DNA of 64,000 nucleotides from Dendrolimus kikuchii (GCA_019925095.2 CM034394.1:24104272-24168271); one strand, 5' to 3'. Positions 28,261 through 40,352 are shown, counted from the first letter of the stretch. Notes: generated by a model from the sequence alone, not told the origin. Program-made: numbers and translations.

Positions 28261-29088
28261 CTAGATGACCCGGCAAACTTCGTACCGCCTCAGAATCAAT
28301 AAATAAAAAAGCTGAATGATAATTGCAGAATGTTTCAACTTTAGTAAAAAATGTGGTCAAAACTTAACCGGAACGAACATCAAACGTTTGACATTCGAAA
28401 CCAAAAAAATGAAAAAAAAAAAAACTTCACTTTTAAATTTAATTTGATTTCTGAACGACTTTTAAATTTAATTGATTTCTAAATGACGGGCCGAACATCA
28501 AATGTTTGACAGGTAGGAATAGTTTCTAAGGGAAAGCGAAATGGTTGTTTTTACTATATTATTATATTATATATATTTTTTCTATATATATTTTATTTTT
28601 ACTATATATATTTTATATTTTTATCCGTGCAGGAACGGAGAAAGAATACATTTTCGTGCGGCCGGGCGGCCTGTCGTAAGAGGCGACAAACAACCCACAG
28701 CCAGATGGTAAGGCATTTGCCCGACTGGATGGCTACCACCCCTGGTCTAAAGTATGTCGCCATAACAAACTCGATTTGTGTTCCGGCATAGTGACCAGGT
28801 TCCAGTCTCCCTTAAGAGAGCAGCAGCGCATTTGTAGCACCTTTGGTGTTGCAAATGTCTATAGGCGATGGTAACCGCTTTCCATCAAGTGGGCCGTCTG
28901 CCTGTCTGCTGAGCTCCTGCTATAAAAAAAATAAATAAAATTCTAAGCAATTTTTTCATATTTACTCACCTTTTAAACCTTCCCTTGACTTCCAGAAATA
29001 ATTCAAAACCAAAATTAGCCAAATCAGTCCAGCCGTTCTCGAGTTTTAGCGAGACTAACGAACAACAATTGATTTTTATATATATAGA
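28261..29088 (-). mobile_element. Helitron K, copy 2, interrupted by SINE B
   Basis: The minus strand begins TCTATATATATA and ends CTAG at 28261, with A28260 and T29089 outside. It is colinear with 36953-37329 in reverse (AACGGCTGGACTGATTTGGC, CATTTGACGTTCG). A SINE B lies inside. Confidence 0.82.
28617..28932 (+). mobile_element. SINE B copy 6, nested in Helitron K
   Basis: Full length, TTTTATCCGTGCAGGAACGG to CTGCTATAAAAAAA. The uninterrupted site can be read from the 37.1-kb Helitron copy. Confidence 0.88.
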
Positions 29089-29094
29089 TTATAT

Positions 29095-29575
29095 ATTATT
29101 ATAATGGGCTCTTGCCCATAACTGTCCCACTGTTGGGCTCGGGCCTCCCACTATAGGGGGAATGGATAGTATACCCGCCACGCTGGTCCAAGGCGACTTG
29201 GCAGGTTTGACACATCGATTATCTCGATGTGCAGGTTGCATGACGATGTTTTCCTTCACCGTAATTAGCACGTGGTAATTGTAACAATATGCACATTATG
29301 TCAGAAAAATTGCCTAAGTGGTGCATGCGTACCGGCCAGGACCGAACCCGCGCCCTTTGAGTTTGGGACGCATGCACTAGCCATTATGCTACCACGACTT
29401 GTATATAATATATATAATAATATTTCCTAGTACTTCTTTTATTACTTAATATGGTTGTACTACTTCATAAAAAAGTCATACTGCAGCGAACGAAGTCAGA
29501 TGAAAGCGCTAGCCCTTCCAAGACCTGTTTTTAAATATTTCTTTTTGCTTCCATGCTTCCCGACCCACTTCAATT
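29095..29575 (-). repeat. Composite repeat X, copy 2
   Basis: Colinear with 6274-6945 in reverse but without the RTE insertion. The uninterrupted junction reads TATTATATACAAGTCGTGG on the minus strand. Confidence 0.7.
29101..29403 (-). mobile_element. SINE C copy 3
   Basis: The minus strand has an A box (TAGCATAATGG), a slightly decayed B box (GGTTCGGTCCT) and the conserved tail near 29125. 29580-29875 is unassigned. Confidence 0.85.
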
Positions 29576-29879
29576 TGAAACAACCAATCAAACACGTTTT
29601 CAGCTCTGAAAAGGCACAAAATTGCAGATTGCATTGCAACCATTGTTGCAATCAACGTCAGACTAAGCGGTATCCATTTCCTGGCATAGATGGCGTTGTT
29701 CGTGTATTCTGTACGGTTATGAACGAAATCACGCCTTTGTCCAAAATACGTACACGACCACCACAATAATAGTGCTGTGTGCTGAATTCTATTATATGAC
29801 AAATAGTGTAACGAAACGCTTGCGGAATGTACCGCGCGTAGAGTTCTTCGATTGAAGGATGGGCCCTTTTTTACACCGG

Positions 29880-30107
29880 TAGACAAACACACATACTGTA
29901 TATCCCTAAATTAAGCAATTAAGCTTGTGTTATGGGTAATATACAACAGACTACTCTGGGGCCGATCCCAGACACCCAGACCATAGTAAATAACGGAGCA
30001 AATACGTTTCCGAAATTTACTATACCAGGAGTCGAACCCGGAGCCTCTGCGTTTGCAGTGAGGTAGGCCGGCAAAGGCTTAGCCCGCTCAACCACAGAAG
30101 CCGTCCC
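29880..30107 (-). mobile_element. SINE E (tRNA-derived) copy 1
   Basis: The minus strand has A box TGGTTGAGCGGG and B box GGTTCGACTCC, then TTTACTATGGTCTGGGTGTC and a tail ending GTATGTGTGTTTGTCTACC. Confidence 0.8.
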
Positions 30108-30109
30108 TA

Positions 30110-30960
30110 ATTCGAACTCTGCGTAATATCCGCTGATGAGTCGTAGGTTACTTAAAATACTGCGAGCGAATTTAGTTGAACTTTCTTATATTTATAAGGA
30201 CACAAGTAATATTTACGTTACAATAACTTTCGATAGAATTCGTGATGGGTAACCTACTAAGCAACCGAAATTTCAAAAACTTAGCCAACCGGTCTATGAT
30301 GCTTTAGTAGCCGGTTAAAAAACGGACTGATGGCTATTTAGCTAATGGGTGAAGAATTCACTAACCGAAAGCCGTACCTAAACTTGTTAGTTGTCTGTTT
30401 TTGGTTATACTCGAAAACATTTGCCAGCTGGCGAGTGGATGGACAACTTAGCGGTAGCTATTTTGTAAACTACCTACCCCGATTTTGCTGGTTATTGCAA
30501 TACCTACCTTTCTATATTAAAAATTATTTATTAGTTAACTGCTGTTCAGTATTTTCATAATGTTACACTTTTTTACATGTATTACTTATACGGTGGCACA
30601 GTACATGCTCTTTGCCCATGCTTCCTGCCTTCATTTCGCTGCGCAGAGGCTTTGGTGCTTCCTAAACAGGGTTGTCAGTATTTTTCTACTTTGATAAATG
30701 TTGTATGGGTATAGATATTACTTATTAATAAAATAAATTATATATCAAATTAAAAGTATTTTTTTTTCCTGTGTATGATGGAATAGGGTTGCATATCTAG
30801 AAGTGGCCGCAAATGGAGATTACCAGCTGCTAAAGATAAATTAGAGTGGAAGAGAGTTAATGCGCTAAGCGGGAACTTTAGCGTAACGCAGCGTCCTGCT
30901 AGCTGCTCACTGCCAAACAGTGGGGTGTATATGGCATAATATTTATAAGCTTGCTTTCAT
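30110..30960. other. Unassigned sequence
   Basis: No gene, terminal repeat or known repeat tail was recognised. 30345-30560 is open on the plus strand but has no family signature. Confidence 0.4.
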
Positions 30961-30972
30961 AGGAAAGCAACA

Positions 30973-31187
30973 TACATACATACATACATAACTTCACGCC
31001 AGTTCCCTTGCGGGGTAGGCACGAAGAACAGAGCGCCATTTAGGCTTATTCTTACATACCTCACTTGCTTCTTTGACATTCATAACTCTTGTCATGCACG
31101 CTCGTCTGTTCTTAAGGCTCCTGACATCACCTTCTGCTAGTACACGATCAATTTGATCATGGAAGGTGTGTCGTGGCCTTCCTTCGT
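30973..31187 (-). mobile_element. RTE-like LINE 3' fragment
   Basis: (CATA)n on the left, C-terminal codons on the minus strand. An 11-bp target duplication, ggaaagcaaca, lies at 30962-30972 and 31188-31198. Confidence 0.92.
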
Positions 31188-31249
31188 GGAAAGCAACACT
31201 TTTATGTAATTAGTGTTGACTATGTAATATTTAACAAGAGCTGTCATAA

Positions 31250-31655
31250 TTAAAACCAAGTTTTAACGGTTTCAATCGCGGAATTTTATCTGTTTTGCAT
31301 TTGACCGTTTCGTCCATTTTTCAATAGTTGTGAACACGTCATTGACACTTGACATTTTTGTCTTCTGCACGACTACTGAAAGTGGCCAAACCGTCGAAAT
31401 ATAAATCATATAAAATACATACATACATACATAACTTCACGACAGTTCCCTTGGGGGCAGGCACGAGCAACGGTGCGCTATTTAGGCTTATTCTACCTCA
31501 CTTGCTTCTTTGAAATTCATAACTCTTGTCATGCATGCTCGTCTGTTCTTAAGGCTCCTGACATCACCTTCTGCTAGTACACGATCAATTTGATCATGGA
31601 AGGTGTGTCGTGGCCTTCCACGACATATAAAATGCCGCACTTAAAACTTTTATCC
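31250..31655. mobile_element. Short palindromic PLE remnant, interrupted
   Basis: Left TTTTAACGGTTTCAATCGCG mirrors right GCCGCACTTAAAACTTTT. The centre keeps degenerate hammerhead-region sequence (GAAAGTGGCCAAACCGTCG). Only terminal repeats remain. An RTE-like fragment sits inside the right arm. Confidence 0.6.
31417..31623 (-). mobile_element. RTE-like LINE fragment nested in PLE remnant
   Basis: The C-terminal codons are frame-damaged (about 7 bp deleted near 31490). A 10-bp target duplication, catataaaat, lies at 31407-31416 and 31624-31633. Confidence 0.88.
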
Positions 31656-31948
31656 ATGCAGGAACTGAGAAATATTACATGTCCTGCGGCCGACCGGTCT
31701 GTCGTAAGAGGGGACAAAACAATCCACTACCAGATGGTAGGGTATTTACACATCCGGATTGCTACCACACCTGGTCTAGAGTATATCGCCATAACATATA
31801 TATACGTCACTCCAGTTTCTCTTTAGAGAGCGGTATCACATTGGTAGCACTTTTGTTGTTACAAAAAATGTCTATAGGCGATGGTAACCGATTTCCATCA
31901 GGTGTGTCTTCTGCCTGCCTGTTTGTTGAACTCATGTAATAAAATAAC
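31649..31948 (+). mobile_element. SINE B copy 7, diverged
   Basis: 5' TTTTATCCATGCAGGAACTG, 3' TTGAACTCATGTAATAAAA. It is clearly older than the other copies and its hairpin region is altered. Confidence 0.75.
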
Positions 31949-31977
31949 TGTTAAATCATAATTCTAACAATGTATAA

Positions 31978-32155
31978 TAATCGGCAGACACGTGTATGTC
32001 CCCAAATTAAATAAATTATGCTTGTGTTATAAGTAATATGCAACGGACTACTGTGAGGCCGATGCCAGACGCCCAGACAGGAATCGAATCCAGAGCCTCT
32101 GCGGTGCAGTGAAGTAGGCCGGCAAAGACTTAGCCCGCTCAAGCACAGAGGTCGT
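31978..32155 (-). mobile_element. SINE E copy 2, internally deleted
   Basis: Head and tail are present, but the TTTACTATGGTC central block is missing. The minus-strand B box reads GATTCGATTCC. Confidence 0.72.
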
Positions 32156-32232
32156 TAATTAATTCATTACCTGTACTAGTCGTAAAAACTACGTATTTTA
32201 CCCCCTGCACAAAGGAGAATGGTACCGAGGAA

Positions 32233-32518
32233 TTGTTTGAACTGGTGTCAATGCCTCTCTTCTACCACTGCACCGCTCGCCAGCGACGGGAAATCCACCT
32301 CCATTTCCTTGAGCTCCCACGCTCAACTACGCAACGGTCCTCTGGAACATTCATTCCGCGTACAACGATGATCTGGAGGGAACTTCCCGCCGCAGTATTC
32401 CCCTTGCGCTATGACATGGGCTTTTTTAAGAAGGGCGACACCCCTGGTGTCTTCGTCTATAGGCGACGGTAACGACTTTCCATCAGGTAGGCCTGTTTGC
32501 CTGCTTCAGGCAAAAAAA
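32233..32518 (+). mobile_element. LINE 3' end, putative partner of SINE B
   Basis: The frame to 32472 includes FIPRTTMIWRELPAAVFPLR and YDMGFFKKGDTPGVFVYRR, a LINE ORF2 C-terminus. The 3' UTR (TCTATAGGCGACGGTAACGA, TTTCCATCAGGTAGGCC) matches the SINE B tail and ends in CAGGCAAAAAAAA. Confidence 0.7.
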
Positions 32519-32740
32519 ATGTATGTGTGTGCAGTTCACACGCAGTAGAAGTGAAACTTCAGTGAATATGCAAGCGAACGTAATTATATGTACAACGCTT
32601 AGTAGACAAGAGTGAGTTGGTTACGGAAACGACCAAATCTACAAAAATTACCAAAACTACGAAAATGTCAAATTACAAAAAAAAATACCTAGAAATTTAG
32701 TGTCGCCTTTTCCTTTTAAATCACAACGATTCTAAAGAAG

Positions 32741-33023
32741 TTTTTATCCGTGCAGGAACGGAGGAAGAATACAATTTCCTGTGGCCGGGCGGCCTGTCGT
32801 AAGAGGCGACTTAACAACCCACAGCCATGGCCCATGGTCTAGAGCATACCGCCATAATAACTTTGAGTGGTGTTCCGGCATTAGTGAGCAGGTTCCAGAC
32901 TGACTTAAGAGAGCAGCAGCGCATTTGTAGCGCCTTTGGTGTTGCAAATGTCCATAGGCGACAGTAACCGCTTTCCATCAAGTGGGCCATCTGCCTGTCT
33001 GCTGATCTTCTGCAATAAAAAAA
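32741..33023 (+). mobile_element. SINE B copy 8, hairpin deleted
   Basis: Full ends, but the internal hairpin is replaced by GCCATGGCCCATGG. About 40 bp are lost at the same place as in copy 4. Confidence 0.88.
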
Positions 33024-33029
33024 TTCTCA

Positions 33030-34395
33030 AAACGTCTCAAAAAGTGTGTCGATAAGCATCGAAAACCATCGAAATTTTATCAAAAACCTATGTATAGAAA
33101 GAAATACATAAACAAACAAATAGTATCAAAAACAGCGTATATTATTACACTAATTGATATTTTAGATTTTATTTCATTGCATTAAAGTTGAAATTGTATA
33201 ATAGCCTACTATAGCAAAAAGTGTCGTGACAACTTTTCGTAAGAATTTTTTCCGTCTAGCCCCCTTTCACAACGCGCGATAAGGAACTTCGTTCCAAAAA
33301 AAAAGAAGTTCCACTTCAAAAAAAACCTAAGGAAATAGTAAGAAGTCATTCTTATGCTTGCGCTTGTTTTTCTGGTCATAGTCATAAACTCGAGACAGCC
33401 CTACTCAAGAACAGTTTTCGTAAATATCTTTGCGCGACGACGCAGAAAGCAATAATGGTGCAAGTTTGATTCCCAACTAAGAATTCCAGGATCTAGTAAC
33501 CGTCTCTTAAAAAAGTTTCACCTTTGTTATGTTTGTTTTTTATTTTTGTCAAAGGCATTGTTTTTTGTTTTTCCAAATCGAAAATACTTTTTTCTTTAAC
33601 TTCAAATAGTAGACTGGCAGAGGAATGTCTTTGATTGATGTAAGTGGTTCGAGTTTTTCTTTTGTATCTATTGGAGCAAGATGACATTCGTATTAATGAA
33701 AGCACGGTTAAACTTTACCTTATATAACTTTTATATACGTTTTGTGAAGAGTGTGCTATGATATTATATTTGTGATGCAAGGCTCTTGAATAAATATAAC
33801 TTCACTCTTAAATTGACTTTTTATTTTCACTTTTGTAAGTATCTTTCTCTCGTACAAAATGGTCTCTCCTAACTGAATTCAAAAACCGTGTCTCTTTCTA
33901 CATTTTTGAATTCCCACCAATGAGAGCGAGTTTTATACACATCTCTCATTGGTTAGTCGTATCTTTACGTCCTGGCTAACATAGGCATATAGGCATTGAA
34001 TAACAATAACAAAAGTAGATCATTATGTAATTGATAAATTAAATTTAATTAAATAAATAAGAAAATTGAAATAGATATTTATATATAATTAATTTTATGA
34101 TTAGCAATTATGATTTAAACATGAATGGAAAACATAGCGTAGATCAAAAGCATGTTGTTGCTATATTTTTCATAAGGTACCACTTGTCAAAAGTCAAAAG
34201 TCAAATGCCAAAGATTGACCTTGAACTTGACCTACTTTTGTTTATGAATATGAATTACATTAAAATACAAGTTTTATTTATAATACGAAAGAGTCTGATA
34301 GAAATGAAAATGAAATTCCATAAATGTATAAACAAATAATTGAGTTGGAAAACCGAGCGTGTGGTAACCAGGATCGTGGTATATTTTAAACAAGT
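33030..34395. other. Unassigned AT-rich sequence
   Basis: No recognisable repeat ends or coding signature. 34097-34339 is open but low in complexity (KIDLELDLLLFMNMNY), with no support for a gene. Confidence 0.4.
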
Positions 34396-34399
34396 ATAA

Positions 34400-34900
34400 A
34401 ACTACAACTAAACGTGGTAAGTGCATCCACTACATTTGAAACGCAAGAGAGAAAAAACCTTTGTTTAGAACTACGACACAAACTAGAATACATTACACTA
34501 GCATAAATAAATAAATGTACAATGTAACATGCAGTACATAAAAAAAACGAAGCAAGTGTAGCTCTAAATTGGTCCTAGCATGTTGCTGGTTAGGTTAACC
34601 AGCGTTGACCTTTTTTTTTTTATTGCAGAGTTTCAGCAGACAGGCAGACGGTCCACTGGATGGACAGCGGTTACCATCGCCTATGGACATTTGCAACACC
34701 AAAGGTACTACAAATGCGCTGCTGCTTTCTTAAGTGAGTCTGGAACCTGGTCACTAATGCCGGAACACAACTCAAGGTTATTATGGCGACATACGTTAGA
34801 CCAGGGGTGGTAGCCATCCAGTCGGGCAAATGCCCTACCACCTGGCCATCTGGCCTGATCTTCCGCTAGGGCCATCAAAGTAACATACATAGACACGGAA
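34400..34900 (+). repeat. Repeat J, copy 2, interrupted by SINE B
   Basis: CTGGTTAGGTTAACCAGCG before the SINE, and GATCTTCCGCTAGGGCC after it, correspond to contiguous sequence at 14.63-14.67 kb. Confidence 0.45.
34608..34850 (-). mobile_element. SINE B copy 9, 5'-truncated at the hairpin
   Basis: The 3' tail (TTTTTTATTGCAG on the plus strand) is complete. The 5' side stops exactly at the outer arm of the hairpin (CCACCTGG). Confidence 0.85.
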
Positions 34901-35243
34901 GGAATAAAATATAAAGTGAAAAGTAATAAGAAAAAAAAGTATACCATAAATATTGAAAAAATATTAAATACATATCTATACTTCTATACTCGTAGAAAAT
35001 CATTAAAATGTAATTTTATTTAGTATTTAAACAGCAATTTATACGCTATTTGAATTGTTTAAACTATGACGTCATGACTTGCTACTCTTATATTAAATCT
35101 AGGAGATTGCGACATGTTATAATATGATAGAAAGTGTCTTAGTTAACTGTCAGCTACTCCATTTTTGGAGAGTTTACTGCTTGAACAGCTTATTTGTACT
35201 AGTATGCATGTCACTGTAATTACTATGAACAAAAATATAGCAT

Positions 35244-35471
35244 GGATGGATGCAGAAGTCGTGGAAGGCCACGACACACTTTCCATGATCAAATTGATCG
35301 TGTACTAGCAGAAGGTGATGTTAGGAGCCTTAAGAACAGACGAGCGTGCATGACAAGTGTTATGAATGTCAAAGAAGCAAGTGAGGTGTGTAAGAATAAG
35401 CCTAAATGGCGCTCTGTTGTTCGTGCCTACCCCGCAAGGGAACTGGCGTGAAGTTATGTATGTATGTATGT
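35244..35471 (+). mobile_element. RTE-like LINE 3' fragment
   Basis: Open to the stop. A 13-bp target duplication, aaaaatatagcat, lies at 35231-35243 and 35472-35484. Confidence 0.93.
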
Positions 35472-35505
35472 AAAAATATAGCATATATTAAGCCTGTTGA
35501 CGACT

Positions 35506-35740
35506 TCTGTGGTTGAGCGGGCCAAGCCTTTGCCGGCCTACCTCACTGCAACGCAGAGGCTCCGGGTTCGATTCCTGGTATAGTAAATTTCGGAAACGTA
35601 TTTTCTCCGTTATTTACTATGGTCTGGGTGTCTGGAATCGGCCCCAGAGTAGACCGTTATATATTACCCATAACACAAGCGTAACTTGCTTGATTTGGGA
35701 ATATACAATACGTGTGTTTGTCTGCCGATTATTATTATTA
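35506..35740 (+). mobile_element. SINE E copy 3, best-preserved
   Basis: A box TGGTTGAGCGGG, B box GGTTCGATTCC, TTTACTATGGTCTGGGTGTC, then GTGTGTTTGTCTGCCG and (ATT)n. It would be read by RNA polymerase III if active. Confidence 0.85.
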
Positions 35741-35767
35741 TTATTTATATATTGAGATTACTAAAGC

Positions 35768-35815
35768 GTGAAACCTGCCAATCAGCCTTGTACAAAAGTG
35801 GCGAGTATGCTATAT
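35768..35815 (+). mobile_element. SINE C internal fragment
   Basis: GAAACCTGCCAATCAGCC and AAAGTGGCGAGTATGCT match the 3' half of SINE C. Confidence 0.45.
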
Positions 35816-36222
35816 ATAGGTTTGTTATAGGGAGTGCAACATCCAATGAGATATTTTTATAGTTTCGAAAAAAGTAGTAAAACAAATCCTTATAAGCTAC
35901 ATATCGTTTGTCTGCGTGTGACATCTGTTTATATATTTTTCTATTTATTAATTTTTCGAATATTCCTCTCTTATTCGAAATACATCAGCCAAACAATTTT
36001 AAAGAGACGGTAAACCCATTTATACAACTTTTTTTAATGTTGTTGGCTTCAATGCAGGTAGCATTGATTTTGCCAATTGCAGAGTATGAAGAGGCTGATG
36101 TAATAGAAAAAAATATATATTTAAAAAAGTAAAAATTTGGCCAGTAATTTGTGCAAGTTTTCTGAAAACCTGGAGTTTAATAAATACAATATATAGGATT
36201 TATAATACAGTATATAATATAA

Positions 36223-36644
36223 CGCGGTTGAGATGCGAGCACTGCGCAAAATCTGCGGAGTGACGCTTGCGGACCGCGTTCGTAATACCGAAGTAAGAAA
36301 GAGAGTTAGTCTGAAAGAGAGTGTCGGGGTGAAGGTAAGGAAAGGATGTCTCCGGTGGTTCGGGCATGTGGAAAGAATGCATGATGAAAGAATGACTAAA
36401 CAGATATACAATGCAAAAGTGGATGGATGCAGAAGTCGTGGAAGGCCACGACACACCTTCCATGATCAAATTGATCGTGTACTAGCGGAGGGTGATGTCA
36501 GGAGCCTTAAGAACAGCCGAGTGTGCATGACAAGAGTTATGAATGTCAAAGAAGCAAGTGAGGTGTGTAAAAATGGGCCTAAATGGCGCTCTGTTGTTCG
36601 TGCCTACCCCGCAAGGGAACTGGCGTGAAGTTATGTATGTATGT
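36223..36644 (+). mobile_element. RTE-like LINE 3' fragment, 422 bp
   Basis: Open from 36233 to the stop at 36626-36628 (MRALRKICGVTLADRV... to ...AYPARELA). A 13-bp target duplication, gtatataatataa, lies at 36210-36222 and 36645-36657. Confidence 0.93.
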
Positions 36645-36952
36645 GTATATAATATAATATCTGTACAAGTATATACAAACTATTAGTTGGAAGAAACATA
36701 TTATTCAATATTACAAATATTATACAAACTACAGAGCTATACTTAGAAGAAATTATGTTACAACAATTTTATTCATACAATTTAGCCGAAGAAATAGTAT
36801 GACTTTTCAAATATTTCAATTTTTGGGAAAATCAAATAAGAAAAATTAACATTTGTAGTATTTACTCCATCAATCAAACCTATTTTAAGTATATCTTTAT
36901 GTAATAACATTTTCACATTTGTAGAAAAGCTATTGAAGGAAAAATATTAACA

Positions 36953-37329
36953 TCTATATATATCAGAATCAATTGCTGTTCGTTAGTCTCGCTAAAACTC
37001 GAGAACGGCTGGACTGATTTGGCTAATTTTGGTTTTGAATTATTTGTAGAGTCCGGTTTAAAAGGTGAGTAAATAAATACAAAAAAGATGCTTGGAATAT
37101 AATAAAAACAACAATTTCGCTTTCCCTTAGAAACTATTCCTACCTGTCAAACATTTGACGTTCGTCCCGTCGTTTAAAAGCTCTTAAGAAATCAAATTAG
37201 ATTTAAAAGTGAAGATTATTTTAATTTTTCTGGTTTTGAATGTCAAACGTTTGATGTTCGTCCCGTCGTTCAGAAATCAACGTTTTTTTATTGTTTCTGA
37301 GGCGGTGCGAAGTTTACCGGGTCAGCTAG
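36953..37329 (+). mobile_element. Helitron K, copy 1
   Basis: TC at 36953, CTAG at 37326-37329, A36952 and T37330 outside. The 3' region GAAGTTTACCGGGTCAGCTAG is the typical Lepidoptera Helitron end. The uninterrupted partner of 28261-29088. Confidence 0.82.
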
Positions 37330-37662
37330 TATAGAATATAAACACAGGATTGTAATACCAAAATATAGTGAGTGATGTTAGTTATAAGTGAACACAAAAT
37401 CTTTATTTCTTTTCAAAGTTACATTGAATAAAAACTATTTTGTATCTTTATTGTTACAGAGGAACTCTCTACGCGCGACTCCGACTCTCACACGGCCACT
37501 TCTTTTACATATATCGCAGCGCTCTGAGAAAAAGAACGGAAGTTCATTCATATAGCCTACAGAAATATTTTTATTAAATGAAATAAATTCAACAAACAAA
37601 CATAAAAATTAAATATAAGTTATACTTGTATTTTGGGTTAAATGCCTAAATCTATACTCTAA

Positions 37663-37745
37663 AAGGAATCGAAGCTGGTACCTCTACTTCCACCAAATTG
37701 GGAAAGATCAACTCTCACACCACTATACCATTATAACTAAACCCC
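37663..37745 (-). mobile_element. tRNA-like SINE head
   Basis: The minus strand reads ATAATGGTATAGTGGTGTG (A-box-like) and GCTTCGATTCC (B-box-like), spaced as in a tRNA. There is no acceptor pairing, so it is a SINE relic rather than a tRNA gene. 37760-38510 is otherwise unassigned. Confidence 0.4.
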
Positions 37746-38515
37746 AGATGTTGTAAACTTTAACTCAAATAGTAAAAAAATAATACTATAATAAGAAAAG
37801 GTTACTTAAAACGACTCTTAACTTCCTCCAGACAAGCTCATTACACAAATAATCATTAAAGTAAGCTTACAGTGTAACCGCGCCCGTCCACATACGCGGG
37901 TATAAGCCTACAGGCTACCTATAGGTCTAGACTGGCGATATCATTCGCAACAGTGCCTGATAGCCTACGAGCTCAGTGCCATACCGCCGCTGCCGGCCGT
38001 AGCACGTGCCCTCATATATCGAAAATATCGAAAAAGTCGCAAAAAACTTTCAAAGTCATAATTTTTCGTATTAACAACACATAATCGCCAATAATAGAAC
38101 TCTTTACAAATATATAATCCGTATTAATAGAACTTTCCGAAGCAAGTTTAAATTTGGAACGTTATTTTTCAATCACAATAGAATATTACAATAATAATAG
38201 AATATCGTGTATTATTTTTTATGATAATGTCTATAATCGTAAATAATAGTAATTAGGATTTTTGTATCGTGTTATTCGTATTTAGAAATATACTTAGGGG
38301 TAGTTCAAAGCTGACTCAATGGGTTGTGAATTTTAAAGTAGTTTTGCATGTTAGATCTTGCTTAGCATAGTTAAGTGTGGTATAGGGGGTTATAGAATAC
38401 GATAATTATAATTATAGGGTGTTTTATTCTAGTCGTGTAGTTTTATGAACATTGAACTGTGTCCACGCGCGTGTTCCAGTACGGTAAGTACACTTAAAAT
38501 TTAAATTTATACTAG

Positions 38516-38990
38516 ACTAGCTACTACCCGCAAATTCGCCCGTATTTTTTCATTCCCTAATTCATCGATTTAATACTTTTTTGAAAGTGACGGTAGCATA
38601 TATCCTTTTACAGGATGGTATCTACTTTTTTAGCAAATTTCAATAAAATCCATTCTGATATACGAGTATATTTGGAAAAAGGTAATAAAAAATAAGAGTA
38701 AGTATCCTATTTATATACTAGAAGTGCCAGCGAAACTTCGTAAGCTTTGCCATGATGATACAGTATTTGTTAGTAAATTGCAATAGAGGTACCAAAAAAC
38801 GACTGCAGCGCCCCTTTTGTGTTATATTCGTCATCTTATGGAAACGATGTCATTTATCAGGATAAAAAGTATTCTAAGTGAGGAATCTTGATGTAAGTTA
38901 GCTCTGTGTCGAGATTCCTTTAAATCGGCTCAATAGTTTTCACGTCACTCTCTAACACACAGACAAAAATTCTGAAACTTGTATCTTCGA
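38516..38990 (-). mobile_element. Old Helitron-type debris
   Basis: CTAGCTACTACCCGC at the left resembles a minus-strand Helitron end. 38730-38970 resembles 11.29-11.42 kb. Boundaries are unclear. Confidence 0.35.
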
Positions 38991-39102
38991 AATTTGCTGT
39001 TCTTAATAAGCCAATCTTATTTATTTTTCTATTTTTTAAATTCTTCGTACAAACTTGATACATACGAACAGATTTATTATACGTATATACTTAGACCAGT
39101 AA

Positions 39103-39303
39103 TCTATACTAATATTATAAAGAGGTAAAGTTTGGGAGTTTGTGACGTTGTAGGGGGTAATCTCAGGATCTACCAAACCGATTTAAAAAATTCTTCTACT
39201 CTTGGAAAGCTACGATAACAGGGAGTGTCATAGGCTATATAACATGACGCTATATACCACGGGAGCGGGACAGATCGCGGTTGAAACCGCGCCGGGCGGC
39301 TAG
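39103..39303 (+). mobile_element. Helitron-like element, 201 bp, clean
   Basis: TCTATACTAAT at the start, CTAG at the end, A39102 and T39304 outside. A 3' hairpin GCGGTT/AACCGC lies about a dozen bases before CTAG. It supplies the empty site for the nested insertion at 17.58 kb. Confidence 0.85.
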
Positions 39304-39429
39304 TAATATATAATCTATTACTTAGACAGGAATAGAGTATTAATATACTAATATAGTTCTTAAGATAACTTAATATTTTTAAAACATTTTAATCAATTAA
39401 TTATGAAGTAAATTAAAACTCATTTTTAT

Positions 39430-39790
39430 GAAATATTAGCTGTTCCCGGCAGACGTTATCTTGTCCTTAAAAATAAATGCCTAGAAACCGATTGCAGCGC
39501 AATCAATCGGGACCAATTGTCAATCTAAACCATTCTCGAATTTACTTGATAAAACAAAAAAAATCATCAAGATCGTTCCCACCGTTAAAGAGGTGTTCAA
39601 CAGCGCCACCTACCGGATCCAGTCGTGAATCTAAACCATCCTAGAATCCACTTGAACACACACAAAAATAATTTCACCTATTCCTGGAACGAGATTCCAG
39701 CGCCATCTACCTGATTCAAATTTGAATCTAAACCATCCCGGGATCCACTTGAATACATACAAAAATAATTTACCAAAACCAGACAAATGA
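39430..39790 (-). mobile_element. Helitron-like debris, internally repeated
   Basis: Three approximate repeats of a block containing AGCGCCACCTACC, GAATCTAAACCATCC and CACTTGAACACACAC. Related to 25.1 and 27.4 kb. Confidence 0.45.
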
Positions 39791-40038
39791 AAATCTGCTT
39801 AAATGCAGCCACCATGGCCGAAATCAAGACCATTACAAATAAATGGCTGGACTGATGTTGTGACTGATGTTTTTTTTAATAATATTCTTTTTATTTATAT
39901 CATATTTTAATACTCATTATCGACTAGAATAAATTAATATAATAAGTTATTCGTAAGACACATACACCTCAACACAAAAATCAATAAATTAATTTCACAC
40001 ACAAGAACCAAAATAACTAATATATTTAAATTTAATAT

Positions 40039-40352
40039 TTTCATCCGTGCAGGAACGGAGAAAGAATACAATTTCCTGCGGCCTGGCGGCCTGTCGTAAG
40101 AGGCGACTTAACAACCCACAGCCAGGTGGTAGGGCATTTGCCCGACTGGATGGCTACCACCCCTGGTCTAAAGTATGTCGCCATAACAACCTTCGAGTTG
40201 TGTTCCGGCATTAATGACCAGGTTCCAGTTTCCCTTAAGAGAGCAGCAGCGCATTTGTAGCACCTTTGGTGTTGCAAATGTCCATAGGCGATGGTAACCG
40301 CTTTCCATCAAGTGGGCCATTTGCCTGTCTGCTGATCTCCTGCAATAAAAAA
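40039..40352 (+). mobile_element. SINE B copy 10
   Basis: Full length with intact hairpin, TTTCATCCGTGCAGGAACGG to CTGCAATAAAAAAAA. Confidence 0.88.

Noticed and set aside
29455..29892. Overlapping frames of 104 and 127 codons
   Set aside because: Partly inside repeat X, no family signature, no consistent coding strand.
33493..34339. Short AT-rich frames that might be host exons
   Set aside because: No splice context, domain or conservation signal can be seen. They were left as unassigned sequence.
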